Source: Gp7-AA10 sp035636095 (lineage in GTDB: Bacteria; Acidobacteriota; Thermoanaerobaculia; Gp7-AA8). From it: a stretch of 64,000 nt of DNA. How positions within the stretch are numbered: the stretch's first letter is position 1; each line of letters opens with the position of its first letter. This document shows positions 17,562 to 25,518 of this stretch, in pieces. The notes beneath the pieces were generated by a model. That model did no database searches. It had not been told where the DNA came from and was given only the letters and a program-made list of their open reading frames with translations. The stretch covers positions 9,491 to 73,490 of the forward strand of contig DASPZU010000105.1 in the NCBI GenBank assembly GCA_035636095.1. Reading direction: 5' to 3'. The translations under genes and the position numbers were made by a program.

Positions 17562-20029
17562 AACTGACGATCGCCGTTCTCCCGGGTGACGGAATCGGTC
17601 CGGAGGTTACCCGGGAAGCGGTCCGCGTTATGCGAGCGATCGCCAATCGGTTCGGCCACCAGTTCACTTTCGTGGAGAAACCGATCGGCGCTGCCGCATT
17701 TAGTTCACACGGCGCAGTGATGCCGCAGGAGACCCTGGAGGCGGCCCTCGGTGCCGATGCGGTGTTGCTCGGCGCGGTCGGCTCTCCCGATCTGGACCAT
17801 CTGCCGCCCGCGGAGCGGCCCGAGGCCGCACTGCTGATGCTTCGCCGCCGCCTCGGCGGATTCGCGAATCTGCGTCCGGCGTTTTGCCACCAGGCGCTCC
17901 TCGATTGTTCGCCATTGCGTCCGGAGATCGTTCGCGGCGCGGACGTCCTGATCGTGCGCGAGCTCCTCGGCGGCATGTACTTCGGCGAGCCCCGCATGCT
18001 GTCGTCGCGCGAAGGCGTCAACACCATGCGCTATTCAGTCGAGGAGATCGAGCGCGTTGCGCGCGTGGCATTCGAAGCAGCCCGTTCGCGGCGGCACAAA
18101 GTGACCTCCGTCGACAAGGCGAATGTGCTCGAGACATCGCGCTTGTGGCGCGATGTCGTCACACGCGTCGCTGCGGAATACCCCGACGTCGATCTCGATC
18201 ATCTTTATGTCGATGCCTGCGCCGCCCATCTGGTGACCAATCCGCGACGCTTCGACGTGATCCTCACCGAGAACATGTTCGGCGACATCCTTTCCGACGA
18301 AGCAGCGGGGCTGGCCGGCTCGCTCGGCATGCTCCCTTCCGCAACGCTCGGCGGGGCCGTCGACCTGTACGAGCCGATTCACGGATCCGCTCCCGATATT
18401 GCCGGTCGCAACGTTGCTAACCCTCTTGGCGCGATCGCCTCCGCAGCCATGCTGCTGCGATACACCGCGCATCTCGAGCGAGAGGCGCAAGCGATCGAGA
18501 CTGCGATCACCAACGTTCTCTCCGGCGGTCATCGGACGCGCGACCTCGGCGGCTCGGCGACAACTTCCGACATCGCTGGCGAGATGCTGACGGCCCTCTC
18601 CCCGCGACAGCGGGGAGAGGGTGGCCCCGCGGCAGCGGGGCCGGGTGAGGGGCGTCAAACCCTTTTCGACAAGTTGTGGGACGCGCACGTCGTCTGCGAG
18701 CGCGACGACGCTCCTCCCCTCCTCTATATTGATCTTCATCTCGTCCATGAAGTGACCTCGCCCCAGGCGTTCGAAGGCCTTCGCGCCGCGGGACGGCGCG
18801 TCCGCCGGCCCGAGCGGACCATCGCCACGGTCGATCACAACGTGCCGACCACCGATCGCCGCCGCGCCATCGAGGATCCTCTGGCGGCACAGCAGATCGC
18901 AGCATTGCGTGCGAACTGCCACGAATTCGGCATCACCCTCTACGACATCGACTCCGCCGAGCAGGGAATCGTCCATGTGATCGGGCCCGATCTCGGATTG
19001 ACGCAGCCGGGAATGACCATCGTCTGCGGCGACAGCCACACCAGCACTCATGGTGCATTCGGCGCACTGGCATTCGGCATCGGTACCTCCGACGTCGAGC
19101 ACGTTCTGGCCACGCAATGCCTCCCGCAACCGAGACCGAAAACAATGAAGATCGAAGTCGAGGGAGCGCTGGCGGAAGGCGTGACGGCAAAGGATCTCGC
19201 TCTGGCCATCATCGGCCGCATCGGAACGAACGGCGCCGCCGCTCACGTGATCGAATACTGCGGCGAGGTCGTGCGCGCGCTGTCGATGGAAGGGCGAATG
19301 ACGCTCTGCAATATGAGCATCGAAGCGGGAGCGCGCGCCGGGATGATCTCGCCTGATGCAACCACGTTCGCATATCTGAAGGACCGGCGCTTCGCACCAC
19401 GGGATTGGGACGCCGCTGTATCGCGTTGGCGAACGTTGCGAAGCGACGATGGCGCGGCATTCGATCGCGCCGTGACCTTCGACGCCACTGCGGTTGCTCC
19501 TCATGTGACGTGGGGAACGACGCCCGGCATGGTCGTGCCCATCACCGAGGCTGTTCCTCCGCCCCGGGATCCAGCCATGCAACGCGCGCTGGAGTACATG
19601 GCGCTCACTCCCGGCACGCCACTCGAGGAGGTCAGCATCGATCGCGTGTTCATCGGCTCGTGTACAAACGCGCGCCTCGAGGATCTTCGCGCTGCCGCGC
19701 GCGTCGCCTACGGCTACAGCGTGGCCATGGGTGTCAAGGCCATGGTCGTACCGGGATCACAGCGAGTGAAGCGCGCGGCGGAAAAAGAAGGGCTCGACCG
19801 CGTTTTCCGCGATGCTGGTTTCGAATGGCGTGAGCCCGGCTGCTCGATGTGTCTGGGCATGAACGCCGACGTACTGCAGCCGGGCGAGCGCTGCGCGTCG
19901 ACGAGCAATCGCAATTTCGAAGGACGTCAGGGGCGTGGCGGCCGCACGCATCTGGTCAGCCCGGCCATGGCGGCCGCCGCCGCGATCACAGGCCATTTCA
20001 CCGATGTCCGTCGCTGGAGATTTCGATGA
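17558..20029 (+). CDS. leuBC: Fused 3-isopropylmalate dehydrogenase - isopropylmalate isomerase large subunit
   Basis: One 823-residue frame. Residues 1-348 are LeuB (GDGIGPEVTREAVRVM, substrate motif VRELLGGMYFGEPR, and NAD/Mg segment GDILSDEAAGLAGSLGMLPSA). Residues from about 368 to the end are LeuC (TLFDKLWDAHVV, CGDSHTSTHGAFGALAFGIGT, GSCTNAR, and the 4Fe-4S cysteines in CSMCLGMN). They join through about 20 residues encoded by a palindromic repeat (18594-18653), giving SPRQRGEGG then GPGEGR. No in-frame ATG or GTG exists between the two domains; the first possible start is a TTG inside KLWDAH. LeuC needs LeuD, encoded next, to form the isomerase. Both neighbours overlap by ATGA. Confidence 0.92.
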   Translation: MKLTIAVLPGDGIGPEVTREAVRVMRAIANRFGHQFTFVEKPIGAAAFSSHGAVMPQETLEAALGADAVLLGAVGSPDLDHLPPAERPEAALLMLRRRLGGFANLRPAFCHQALLDCSPLRPEIVRGADVLIVRELLGGMYFGEPRMLSSREGVNTMRYSVEEIERVARVAFEAARSRRHKVTSVDKANVLETSRLWRDVVTRVAAEYPDVDLDHLYVDACAAHLVTNPRRFDVILTENMFGDILSDEAAGLAGSLGMLPSATLGGAVDLYEPIHGSAPDIAGRNVANPLGAIASAAMLLRYTAHLEREAQAIETAITNVLSGGHRTRDLGGSATTSDIAGEMLTALSPRQRGEGGPAAAGPGEGRQTLFDKLWDAHVVCERDDAPPLLYIDLHLVHEVTSPQAFEGLRAAGRRVRRPERTIATVDHNVPTTDRRRAIEDPLAAQQIAALRANCHEFGITLYDIDSAEQGIVHVIGPDLGLTQPGMTIVCGDSHTSTHGAFGALAFGIGTSDVEHVLATQCLPQPRPKTMKIEVEGALAEGVTAKDLALAIIGRIGTNGAAAHVIEYCGEVVRALSMEGRMTLCNMSIEAGARAGMISPDATTFAYLKDRRFAPRDWDAAVSRWRTLRSDDGAAFDRAVTFDATAVAPHVTWGTTPGMVVPITEAVPPPRDPAMQRALEYMALTPGTPLEEVSIDRVFIGSCTNARLEDLRAAARVAYGYSVAMGVKAMVVPGSQRVKRAAEKEGLDRVFRDAGFEWREPGCSMCLGMNADVLQPGERCASTSNRNFEGRQGRGGRTHLVSPAMAAAAAITGHFTDVRRWRFR
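18594..18653. repeat. Palindromic repeat, family A, inside leuBC
   Basis: CCCTCTCCCCGC...GCGGGGAGAGGG and GGCCCCGC...GCGGGGCC stems, ending in GGTGAGGGGC, as in the intergenic copies. It is read in frame without stops and forms the linker that fuses LeuB to LeuC. Confidence 0.88.
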
Positions 20030-20625
20030 CCACTCCGTTTTGTATGGAGCGTGGCCTTGTCGCTCCACTGCCTTACGCAGATGTGGACACCGATCAAATC
20101 ATCCCCAAACAGTTCCTCAAGCGAATCGAGCGCCATGGCTTCGGTGAATGCCTCTTCTTCGACTGGCGCTCCGACCCCGACTTCGTCCTCAATCAGCCGC
20201 GTTATCGCGGAGCGTCGATCCTGGTCGCCGGAAAAAACTTCGGTTGTGGCTCGTCGCGAGAGCATGCCGCCTGGGCGCTCGTGGATGCCGGCTTCCGCGC
20301 AATCATCGCTCCTTCGTTCGCCGACATCTTCCTGGCCAACTGCACGAACAACGGGATCGCCGCAATCTCCTCGACCGACGACGTCGTCGGCGAGCTCACC
20401 GCTCGCGCGAAGAGCCGCGAAGGCTACCGCCTGAGCGTCGATCTCGAGCTGTGCGAGCTTCGCGACGACGAGGGGTTGGTGGCGAAATTCACTATCGACG
20501 GATTCCGCCGCAACCGCCTGCTGCGCGGCCTCGACGAGATCGGCATCACCCTTCGAGACGAATCGGCAATTGCGGCGTATGAAGGCCAAATCGCGCGCGC
20601 ATCTCGCGCCGGCCAATGCGGGTGA
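20026..20625 (+). CDS. leuD: Isopropylmalate isomerase small subunit
   Basis: The 199-residue swivelling-domain subunit pairs with the LeuC part of LeuBC to convert 2- to 3-isopropylmalate. Typical stretches are PYADVDTDQIIPKQFLKRI and GKNFGCGSSREHAAWAL, the latter the substrate-binding loop. ATG 20026 overlaps the leuBC stop (ATGA); a longer upstream frame is just shadow. The last 80 nt overlap the convergent ArsR-type gene on the other strand. This is the last gene of the operon. Confidence 0.94.
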   Translation: MTTPFCMERGLVAPLPYADVDTDQIIPKQFLKRIERHGFGECLFFDWRSDPDFVLNQPRYRGASILVAGKNFGCGSSREHAAWALVDAGFRAIIAPSFADIFLANCTNNGIAAISSTDDVVGELTARAKSREGYRLSVDLELCELRDDEGLVAKFTIDGFRRNRLLRGLDEIGITLRDESAIAAYEGQIARASRAGQCG

Positions 20626-21253
20626 CGCTCAACACGCGGCTATCGAGATCCTGGACGACCCACTTCCGCTTCAACGCGACTTTCAGAAGCGCGGCGCCGA
20701 GCGCGCCGCCGATGTGAGGCCGTCGCTCACTCCAATCAACACAGGAATAGGCGAAGCGACGGCGCAGAGCTCGGGTCGACGCGACGTCGATCCCGAGAGC
20801 CCCGAGTTCCTTCACTCCACGTTCGCTGAGGTCGTACGCCTCATCGCCCGTTCTCAGCCAGCCGAGCTCCTGGAGGCGATCATGAAGCGAGACAGCGACC
20901 GCACCCGCCATGTGATCGTAGCAAGTGCGGGCCGTCCGCAGACGCGTCGGAGTGTTCGGCGTAAATCGCTCCCGAGGTCCGCCGGCAACGACCATCAGTG
21001 CCTCGATTGCCGCGGCGACGCTGCCACTTTCCAGGCTGTAGTAGCGATGTTTTCCCTGAGCGTGCACGTTCACCAGCCGCTGCTCCTTCAACCGCGCGAG
21101 ATGGACGCTGGCTGTCGATGGACTCACCTCGGCGACAATCGCGAGCTCTGTGCTCGTCCGGGCATAACCGTCCATCAGGCAACAGAGCATCCGCGCGCGT
21201 GCCGGTTCGGCGATCGCCGCGGCAATTCTGGAGAGCGAGGCGTCAGCATTCAT
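20546..21253 (-). CDS. ArsR-family winged-helix transcriptional regulator
   Basis: The 235-residue protein has an N-terminal ArsR/HTH_20 domain: ARARMLCCLMDGYARTSTEL, then a recognition helix around SPSTASVHLARLKEQRLV and the wing GKHRYYSL. A longer C-terminal region of unknown role (about residues 95-235) contains a conserved-looking CVDWSERRPHIGGALGAAL. No clear metal-binding cysteine set is visible. It is divergent from a NIPSNAP gene across a 62 bp gap containing a perfect palindrome, so it probably represses that gene and itself. Its 3' end overlaps leuD convergently. Confidence 0.82.
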   Translation of the reverse strand: MNADASLSRIAAAIAEPARARMLCCLMDGYARTSTELAIVAEVSPSTASVHLARLKEQRLVNVHAQGKHRYYSLESGSVAAAIEALMVVAGGPRERFTPNTPTRLRTARTCYDHMAGAVAVSLHDRLQELGWLRTGDEAYDLSERGVKELGALGIDVASTRALRRRFAYSCVDWSERRPHIGGALGAALLKVALKRKWVVQDLDSRVLSVTRIGRREMRARFGLHTPQLPIRLEG

Positions 21254-21278
21254 ACTTTGATCATAAACGAAGCATGCC

Positions 21279-21290
21279 TGTTCGCGAACA
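21279..21290. promoter_or_regulatory. Candidate ArsR-type operator
   Basis: The perfect 12-bp palindrome TGTTCGCGAACA lies in the 62-bp gap between the divergent ArsR regulator and NIPSNAP genes. Position and symmetry fit a dimer-binding site. No experimental site of this subfamily was available for comparison. Confidence 0.5.
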
Positions 21291-21315
21291 TCGATACTTC
21301 CGCGGGGAGGACTCC

Positions 21316-21651
21316 ATGACCATCACCTGCGTCATCCGCTACGAGATCGATCCGTTCCAGCGAGAAAACTTCAGAGAGTACGCCGCGAAGTGGGGCCGCA
21401 TCATTCCGCGATGCGGAGGCCACCTGGTGGGGTATTTTCTTCCTCACGAGGGGACGAACAACGTTGCCTGGGGACTGATCGCATTCGATAGCCTGGCCTC
21501 CTATGAGGCCTATCGGGCGCGACTGAAATCCGATCCGGAATCGCGTGAGAATTTCGCGATGGCGCAGACCAAACGATTGATCCTGCGAGAGGAGCGGACG
21601 TTCGTGGAAGTCGTCGATGGGACGCTGAACGTTCCAGCCTTGGCGATCTGA
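21316..21651 (+). CDS. NIPSNAP family protein
   Basis: The 111-residue alpha+beta (dimeric ferredoxin-like) protein has the family pattern: VIRYEIDPFQRENFREYAAKW, then GYFLPHEGTNNVAWGLIAFD, then a YEAYRARL...PESRENF helix and a C-terminal strand. ATG 21316 is supported by GGGGAGG just upstream; a longer upstream frame is not needed. The function of bacterial NIPSNAP proteins is poorly known. Pairing with a divergent ArsR regulator suggests an inducible stress or catabolic role. Confidence 0.82.
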   Translation: MTITCVIRYEIDPFQRENFREYAAKWGRIIPRCGGHLVGYFLPHEGTNNVAWGLIAFDSLASYEAYRARLKSDPESRENFAMAQTKRLILREERTFVEVVDGTLNVPALAI

Positions 21652-21660
21652 CGATTTCGT

Positions 21661-21717
21661 CATCCTGACCCCGCGGAGCGGGGGAAGGATCTCTGCTCAC
21701 GAGATCCTTCGCTGTCT
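21661..21717. repeat. Intergenic palindromic repeat
   Basis: CCCCGCGGAGCGGGG and GGATCTCTGCTCACGAGATCC are adjacent stem-loops downstream of the NIPSNAP gene. It is related in style to family A and may terminate NIPSNAP transcription. Confidence 0.65.
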
Positions 21718-21878
21718 TCGCGGCTCCGATGCCTACATACTGAATCGCCGTGCTTCGCATGGCCGCTGCTACTTCCTTTTGTTTGAAGTCAGACAACTCC
21801 AAAATTATCAGGAAGGAGCGCGCTCTCAATCTGCATTGGGCCGCCGTGTTTTCGGGACTGGAGTAGCATTTAACCGCG

Positions 21879-22655
21879 TTGAAGCCTGTCTTGCTGTTCC
21901 TCTTGCTAACGCCCGCGAGCCTTGCTGCCAGTAACTTGACGTTGAGCTTTGGACCCCAATCCGTTGTGATCAGCGGTGTGACGCCAGGAGCGCAGGTGTA
22001 TGCCTTCGGCGTCGCGATTGAATTCATGGGGTACTACAACGCCATCAACGGTTATGAAGCGCTGCTGACGGTTGCGCCGACGTCGACAACGGTCGCGTGG
22101 GATATCGGGAAGAGCGTTCCTTTGCGGTCGGTTTGGTTCGCGGTCGATCTCGCAAGCGGCGCGGACGGAGCCTCGCCAGCGCCCGGATATTTTCCCGCCG
22201 TTCGAGTGCCATTTTCGGCAGACAACTTCGTTCGAGATGTGGCAGGACGGATCGTTGACATTCGTTACCCGGGCGATCATGCCTGGTTCGTTGTGGTGAG
22301 GCGTGGCCATGGCGTTTGGAGAGAACTTCCGACTGATGGTGGAGGACTGGATGACGACGGCAAACAGGATGGCTTTGTGACAATGCGGATCTCACGGCTG
22401 CAACCTAAAGTCGGAACAACTGAAGCCGCGCCAGACCACCTGGAGTTTGGAGACGTCCTCTTCGTCATAAACGATTTTTCACAAAAATATAGTTTCGGAA
22501 CAATCGGCGTGGATACCGCGGCCAGCATTCCGACTTTGTCGGAGTGGATGTTGACGCTGTTGGCGGTGACCCTTGCAATAATCGGATTCCTTGTTCGAAG
22601 GAACCGTGAAGCGGTCGGCCCAACTTGGAAGTTCGAAGTTCGAATGAAGAATTGA
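21879..22655 (+). CDS. Secreted protein with IPTL-CTERM sorting signal
   Basis: The 258-residue protein starts at TTG with an N-terminal signal peptide (LLFLLLTPASLAAS). The body has no domain I recognise. Near the C-terminus IPTLSEWMLTLLAVTLAIIG followed by RRNR is a clear IPTL-CTERM tripartite signal (motif, membrane helix, basic cluster), which targets exported proteins for processing by an exosortase-type enzyme. No exosortase is in the window. Fourteen residues after the basic cluster are encoded by the left arm of a repeat (22622-22735), which also supplies the stop codon. The true stop was probably displaced. Confidence 0.72.
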   Translation: MKPVLLFLLLTPASLAASNLTLSFGPQSVVISGVTPGAQVYAFGVAIEFMGYYNAINGYEALLTVAPTSTTVAWDIGKSVPLRSVWFAVDLASGADGASPAPGYFPAVRVPFSADNFVRDVAGRIVDIRYPGDHAWFVVVRRGHGVWRELPTDGGGLDDDGKQDGFVTMRISRLQPKVGTTEAAPDHLEFGDVLFVINDFSQKYSFGTIGVDTAASIPTLSEWMLTLLAVTLAIIGFLVRRNREAVGPTWKFEVRMKN

Positions 22656-22735
22656 GAATTAACAAACCACGCGTCGCCGCGAATCCATTCTTAATTCTTA
22701 ATTCGAACCTCGAACTTCGAACTTCTGTTTGTGCT
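22622..22735. repeat. AT-richer inverted repeat, family C
   Basis: The left arm (GGAAGTTCGAAGTTCGAATGAAGAATTGAGAATT, in part) is nearly the complement of the right arm (AATTCTTAATTCGAACCTCGAACTTCGAACTTC, in part). A non-complementary centre of about 30 bp separates them. It sits between two convergent genes and could terminate both. Its composition differs from the GC-rich family A repeats. Confidence 0.7.
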
Positions 22736-22777
22736 ACCGCAGCGCCAGCACCGCCTCGAATTCCTCGGTCGGCGCCA

Positions 22778-25444
22778 TCACTTCGCTGTAGCGCTGGCCG
22801 TGTTCGACGCCGCGGAGACGTTCCCCGCTGCATCGTAGGCCTGCACGTAGTACCAGTACGTCGTCCCGGAAGTCAGGCCGGTGTTGGTGTACGACGTCGT
22901 CGCACTTGTGGCGATCTGACTGAACGGACCGCTGGAGCTCGTCGCGCGCCAGATCTGGTACCCGCTGACTCCGACGTTGTCGGTGGACGCGGTCCACGAG
23001 AGGTTGATCTTGCGCCTGCTGCCGTTGCCATTGCTGGTTGGGGTCGAGGCGACGAGATTCGCCGGCGCCGTCGGCGCGGTCGTGTCGGCAACGTTGCTGA
23101 CGGTGACCGTGACGGTTGTCGAAGTGCCGATGTTACCCGCCGCGTCATAGGCTTTGGAGCTCAGATTGTGACTGCCATTCGCGCTGGCCGTCGTGTTCCA
23201 GCTCCACTGATACGGGGAAGCGGTCGATGTGCTCTGCAAGACGTTGTCGAGATAAAACTCCACCCTGGTCACCCCGACGTTGTCCGAAGCTGACGCCGTC
23301 ACTGTGGTCGTCCCGGAGACGGTCGCACCATTGGCCGGGGCGGTGATTGATGTGGTCGGCGGGGTCGTATCGGCAACGTTGCTGACGGTGACCGTGACGG
23401 TCGTGGAGGTGCCGATGTTCCCCGCTGCGTCATAGGCTTTGGAATTCAGATTGTGGCTGCCATTTGCGCTGGTGGTCGTGTTCCAGCTCCACTGATACGG
23501 CGAAGCGGTCGATGTGCTCTGCAAAACGTTGTCGAGGTAAAACTCCACTCTGGTCACGCCAACGTTGTCCGAAGCCGACGCAGTCACCGTGGTCGTCCCG
23601 GAGACGATCGCACCACTGGCCGGGGCGGTGATCGACGTGGTCGGCGGCGTGGTGTCGGGCGTGCCTCCCTGATTGATCCAGATCGGCGCAGACCAGATCC
23701 GGTCACCGGTATTCATGGTGACGTATGCGTAATAGGTATGGTTGCCGTTCGACGGTGTGAAGGTGTAATCGAAGGGCGAGCTGGTGGCAGTGGCGATCAC
23801 CGTTTCTGCGCCGTTGGTGTTCCCGGGCACCGGCTCCTTGATTTTGATCGAGGTCGCCGACTCGCCGGCGTCAGGATCCCACACCGAGATATGCAGGGTG
23901 ATCGAGCCGCTGGTGGCGACCCGTCCCGCTGTGCGAATGCCACCAGAGCCCATCCAGTAGGTCGTGGCGTTGGCGTTCATGTTGTAGACGAGCTGCACGT
24001 TCGAATCTGACGTCGCGTAGACGCGGCGCTGATGAATGGCGTCAAAGAGCGCCGCTTTCGTCAACGAGCTCGCCAGAATCACGGTCCGGTCCCGTGTGGA
24101 GGTGCCGTAGTTGGAACAGTGCACGTCGGGATCGGCAGCCGGGGCCACGTGATAGCCGGCCCCCAGGATACGGTTGAACATGTCAATCGATGTGTACGCC
24201 GCGTATTGGCTACCGTTCACCGGCTCACCCGCGTACAGCGCGCCGGTATCGGTGGCAGTTGTAGAGAAACCGGCCGCAGGCCCGGAGATCACAGCCGCGG
24301 TGTGAATGAAGTCGTCGCCGTCGGTGGTGTACTGAATGCTGTTGAAGTCGACGCCCTGCCCGGCGGCGCTCTTGGTGCCATCGGAGGGATGCATGAACTG
24401 ACCGAAGGCACCCCATGGCGATGGGTTTAGCAGAGCCGTGGTGTACATCGCAGTGTATCCGGCCGAACCGGATGCAGTGTAGACGTCGTAATAGCAAGTG
24501 CCTGGAGCGCAGGTACTGCTCGGCTCCCATCCAAACAGTTTTGGGGATTCGAAGACGCCGACGTGTCCCTCGTTGGGGAAGCCTGCATCCGGATTGCTGA
24601 TGTAGCCCCACTCCATTCCATAGATGCCGACGAAGATGCCGTTGACCGTCGCGTTCGCGGCGGCGGTGAGACCATCGTGATAGCGCTGAACGACTTGTGT
24701 CGCGCTGCACCCGCTACAGGCGTCATTGAAAAGGTGGTTGTGATCGGCGATCCCCATAAAGTCGAGACGCGCGGTATTGCGAGCGTAGTTGTACGCTGCG
24801 ACCGGATCGAAATCGCTTGGGCCGTGGATGGTCGAGGAAGCGCAGGCACTGTCGTTGGGATGTCCGCCATCGGTATATGAGGTCTGGTTGTGCAGCGTGC
24901 CGTAATAAAAGTTGTACGGAACGCCGGGATCGTGCGGAGTCTGGGACTGAGTGACGGGAACGCGGCCGCGCCTCACGGAATCGATGATCACCGGATGGGA
25001 GGTCGCTTGCCGGATCATCGCCACGCGCGGCTGGTCGTCTTCACCGATTGGCCGTACGCGTTCGCCGGCAGCTTGAATTTCGACTTCGACCGTCGCCGTA
25101 TACATGCCGTTCGGCAGAAAGCGCCCGCCTTCATCGCGTCCATTCCAGGTCGGAGCGAAGAGGATGGCTTCGCCGGGCTGGAACCGCTGTCGCGCGCTGA
25201 AGCGCCTGACTGCGTTTCCTTGTGCATCGGTGACCGTCACCAGCCAGTTCACCTGCGCCGGCATATCGAGGTCGTGAAAGACCTGCGCAACTAGGTTGGT
25301 CGATTCGACCGCCGGTGCGAAACTGCGGGGATACGGCGTGAGGGTCACCGAGCTGTCATCGTTCCACCGCGGCAGATCGGCGGCCAGCGCGGCGCTGAAC
25401 AAAAGAGGGAGAGCCAGGAGGGGCACCAGTCGGACTGCGCGCAT
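22778..25444 (-). CDS. Secreted PHP/CehA-McbA-like hydrolase with Ig-like and Fn3 domains
   Basis: The 888-residue protein starts at ATG 25444, preceded by AGGGAGGATCAA; the longer upstream frame is rejected. A signal peptide (RLVPLLALPLLFSAALAADL) is followed by a FlgD-like sandwich (about 40-150). A PHP-type metal-dependent domain follows (about 180-540): LDFMGIADHNHLFNDA, GMEWGY, GHVGVF, and a late AAPAADPDVHCSNYG, as in CehA/McbA phosphoesterase-like proteins. Then come two near-identical 95-residue Ig-like modules and one fibronectin type III domain. Four cysteines in NDACSGCS and HCSN may be structural. The substrate is unknown. It is convergent with the IPTL-CTERM gene. Confidence 0.68.
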   Translation of the reverse strand: MRAVRLVPLLALPLLFSAALAADLPRWNDDSSVTLTPYPRSFAPAVESTNLVAQVFHDLDMPAQVNWLVTVTDAQGNAVRRFSARQRFQPGEAILFAPTWNGRDEGGRFLPNGMYTATVEVEIQAAGERVRPIGEDDQPRVAMIRQATSHPVIIDSVRRGRVPVTQSQTPHDPGVPYNFYYGTLHNQTSYTDGGHPNDSACASSTIHGPSDFDPVAAYNYARNTARLDFMGIADHNHLFNDACSGCSATQVVQRYHDGLTAAANATVNGIFVGIYGMEWGYISNPDAGFPNEGHVGVFESPKLFGWEPSSTCAPGTCYYDVYTASGSAGYTAMYTTALLNPSPWGAFGQFMHPSDGTKSAAGQGVDFNSIQYTTDGDDFIHTAAVISGPAAGFSTTATDTGALYAGEPVNGSQYAAYTSIDMFNRILGAGYHVAPAADPDVHCSNYGTSTRDRTVILASSLTKAALFDAIHQRRVYATSDSNVQLVYNMNANATTYWMGSGGIRTAGRVATSGSITLHISVWDPDAGESATSIKIKEPVPGNTNGAETVIATATSSPFDYTFTPSNGNHTYYAYVTMNTGDRIWSAPIWINQGGTPDTTPPTTSITAPASGAIVSGTTTVTASASDNVGVTRVEFYLDNVLQSTSTASPYQWSWNTTTSANGSHNLNSKAYDAAGNIGTSTTVTVTVSNVADTTPPTTSITAPANGATVSGTTTVTASASDNVGVTRVEFYLDNVLQSTSTASPYQWSWNTTASANGSHNLSSKAYDAAGNIGTSTTVTVTVSNVADTTAPTAPANLVASTPTSNGNGSRRKINLSWTASTDNVGVSGYQIWRATSSSGPFSQIATSATTSYTNTGLTSGTTYWYYVQAYDAAGNVSAASNTASATAK
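23087..23656 (-). repeat. Tandem duplication of a 285-bp Ig-domain module
   Basis: Copy 1 covers 23372-23656 and copy 2 covers 23087-23371, each exactly 95 codons, from DTTPPTTSITAPA to TVTVSNVA. The copies differ at only a handful of residues and mostly at silent positions, so the duplication is recent or maintained by conversion. Confidence 0.9.
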
Positions 25445-25518
25445 TTGATCCTCCCTGATAGATTTTGTCTGTCTGTTGATTTTAGCTCGGAACGAGATTG
25501 GACAAGCAAAAAAAATTT

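Noticed and set aside
18594..18653. Frameshift or assembly chimera at the LeuB-LeuC joint
   Set aside because: The joint is a complete repeat unit like those elsewhere, the frame is open on both sides, and both enzymes are full length.
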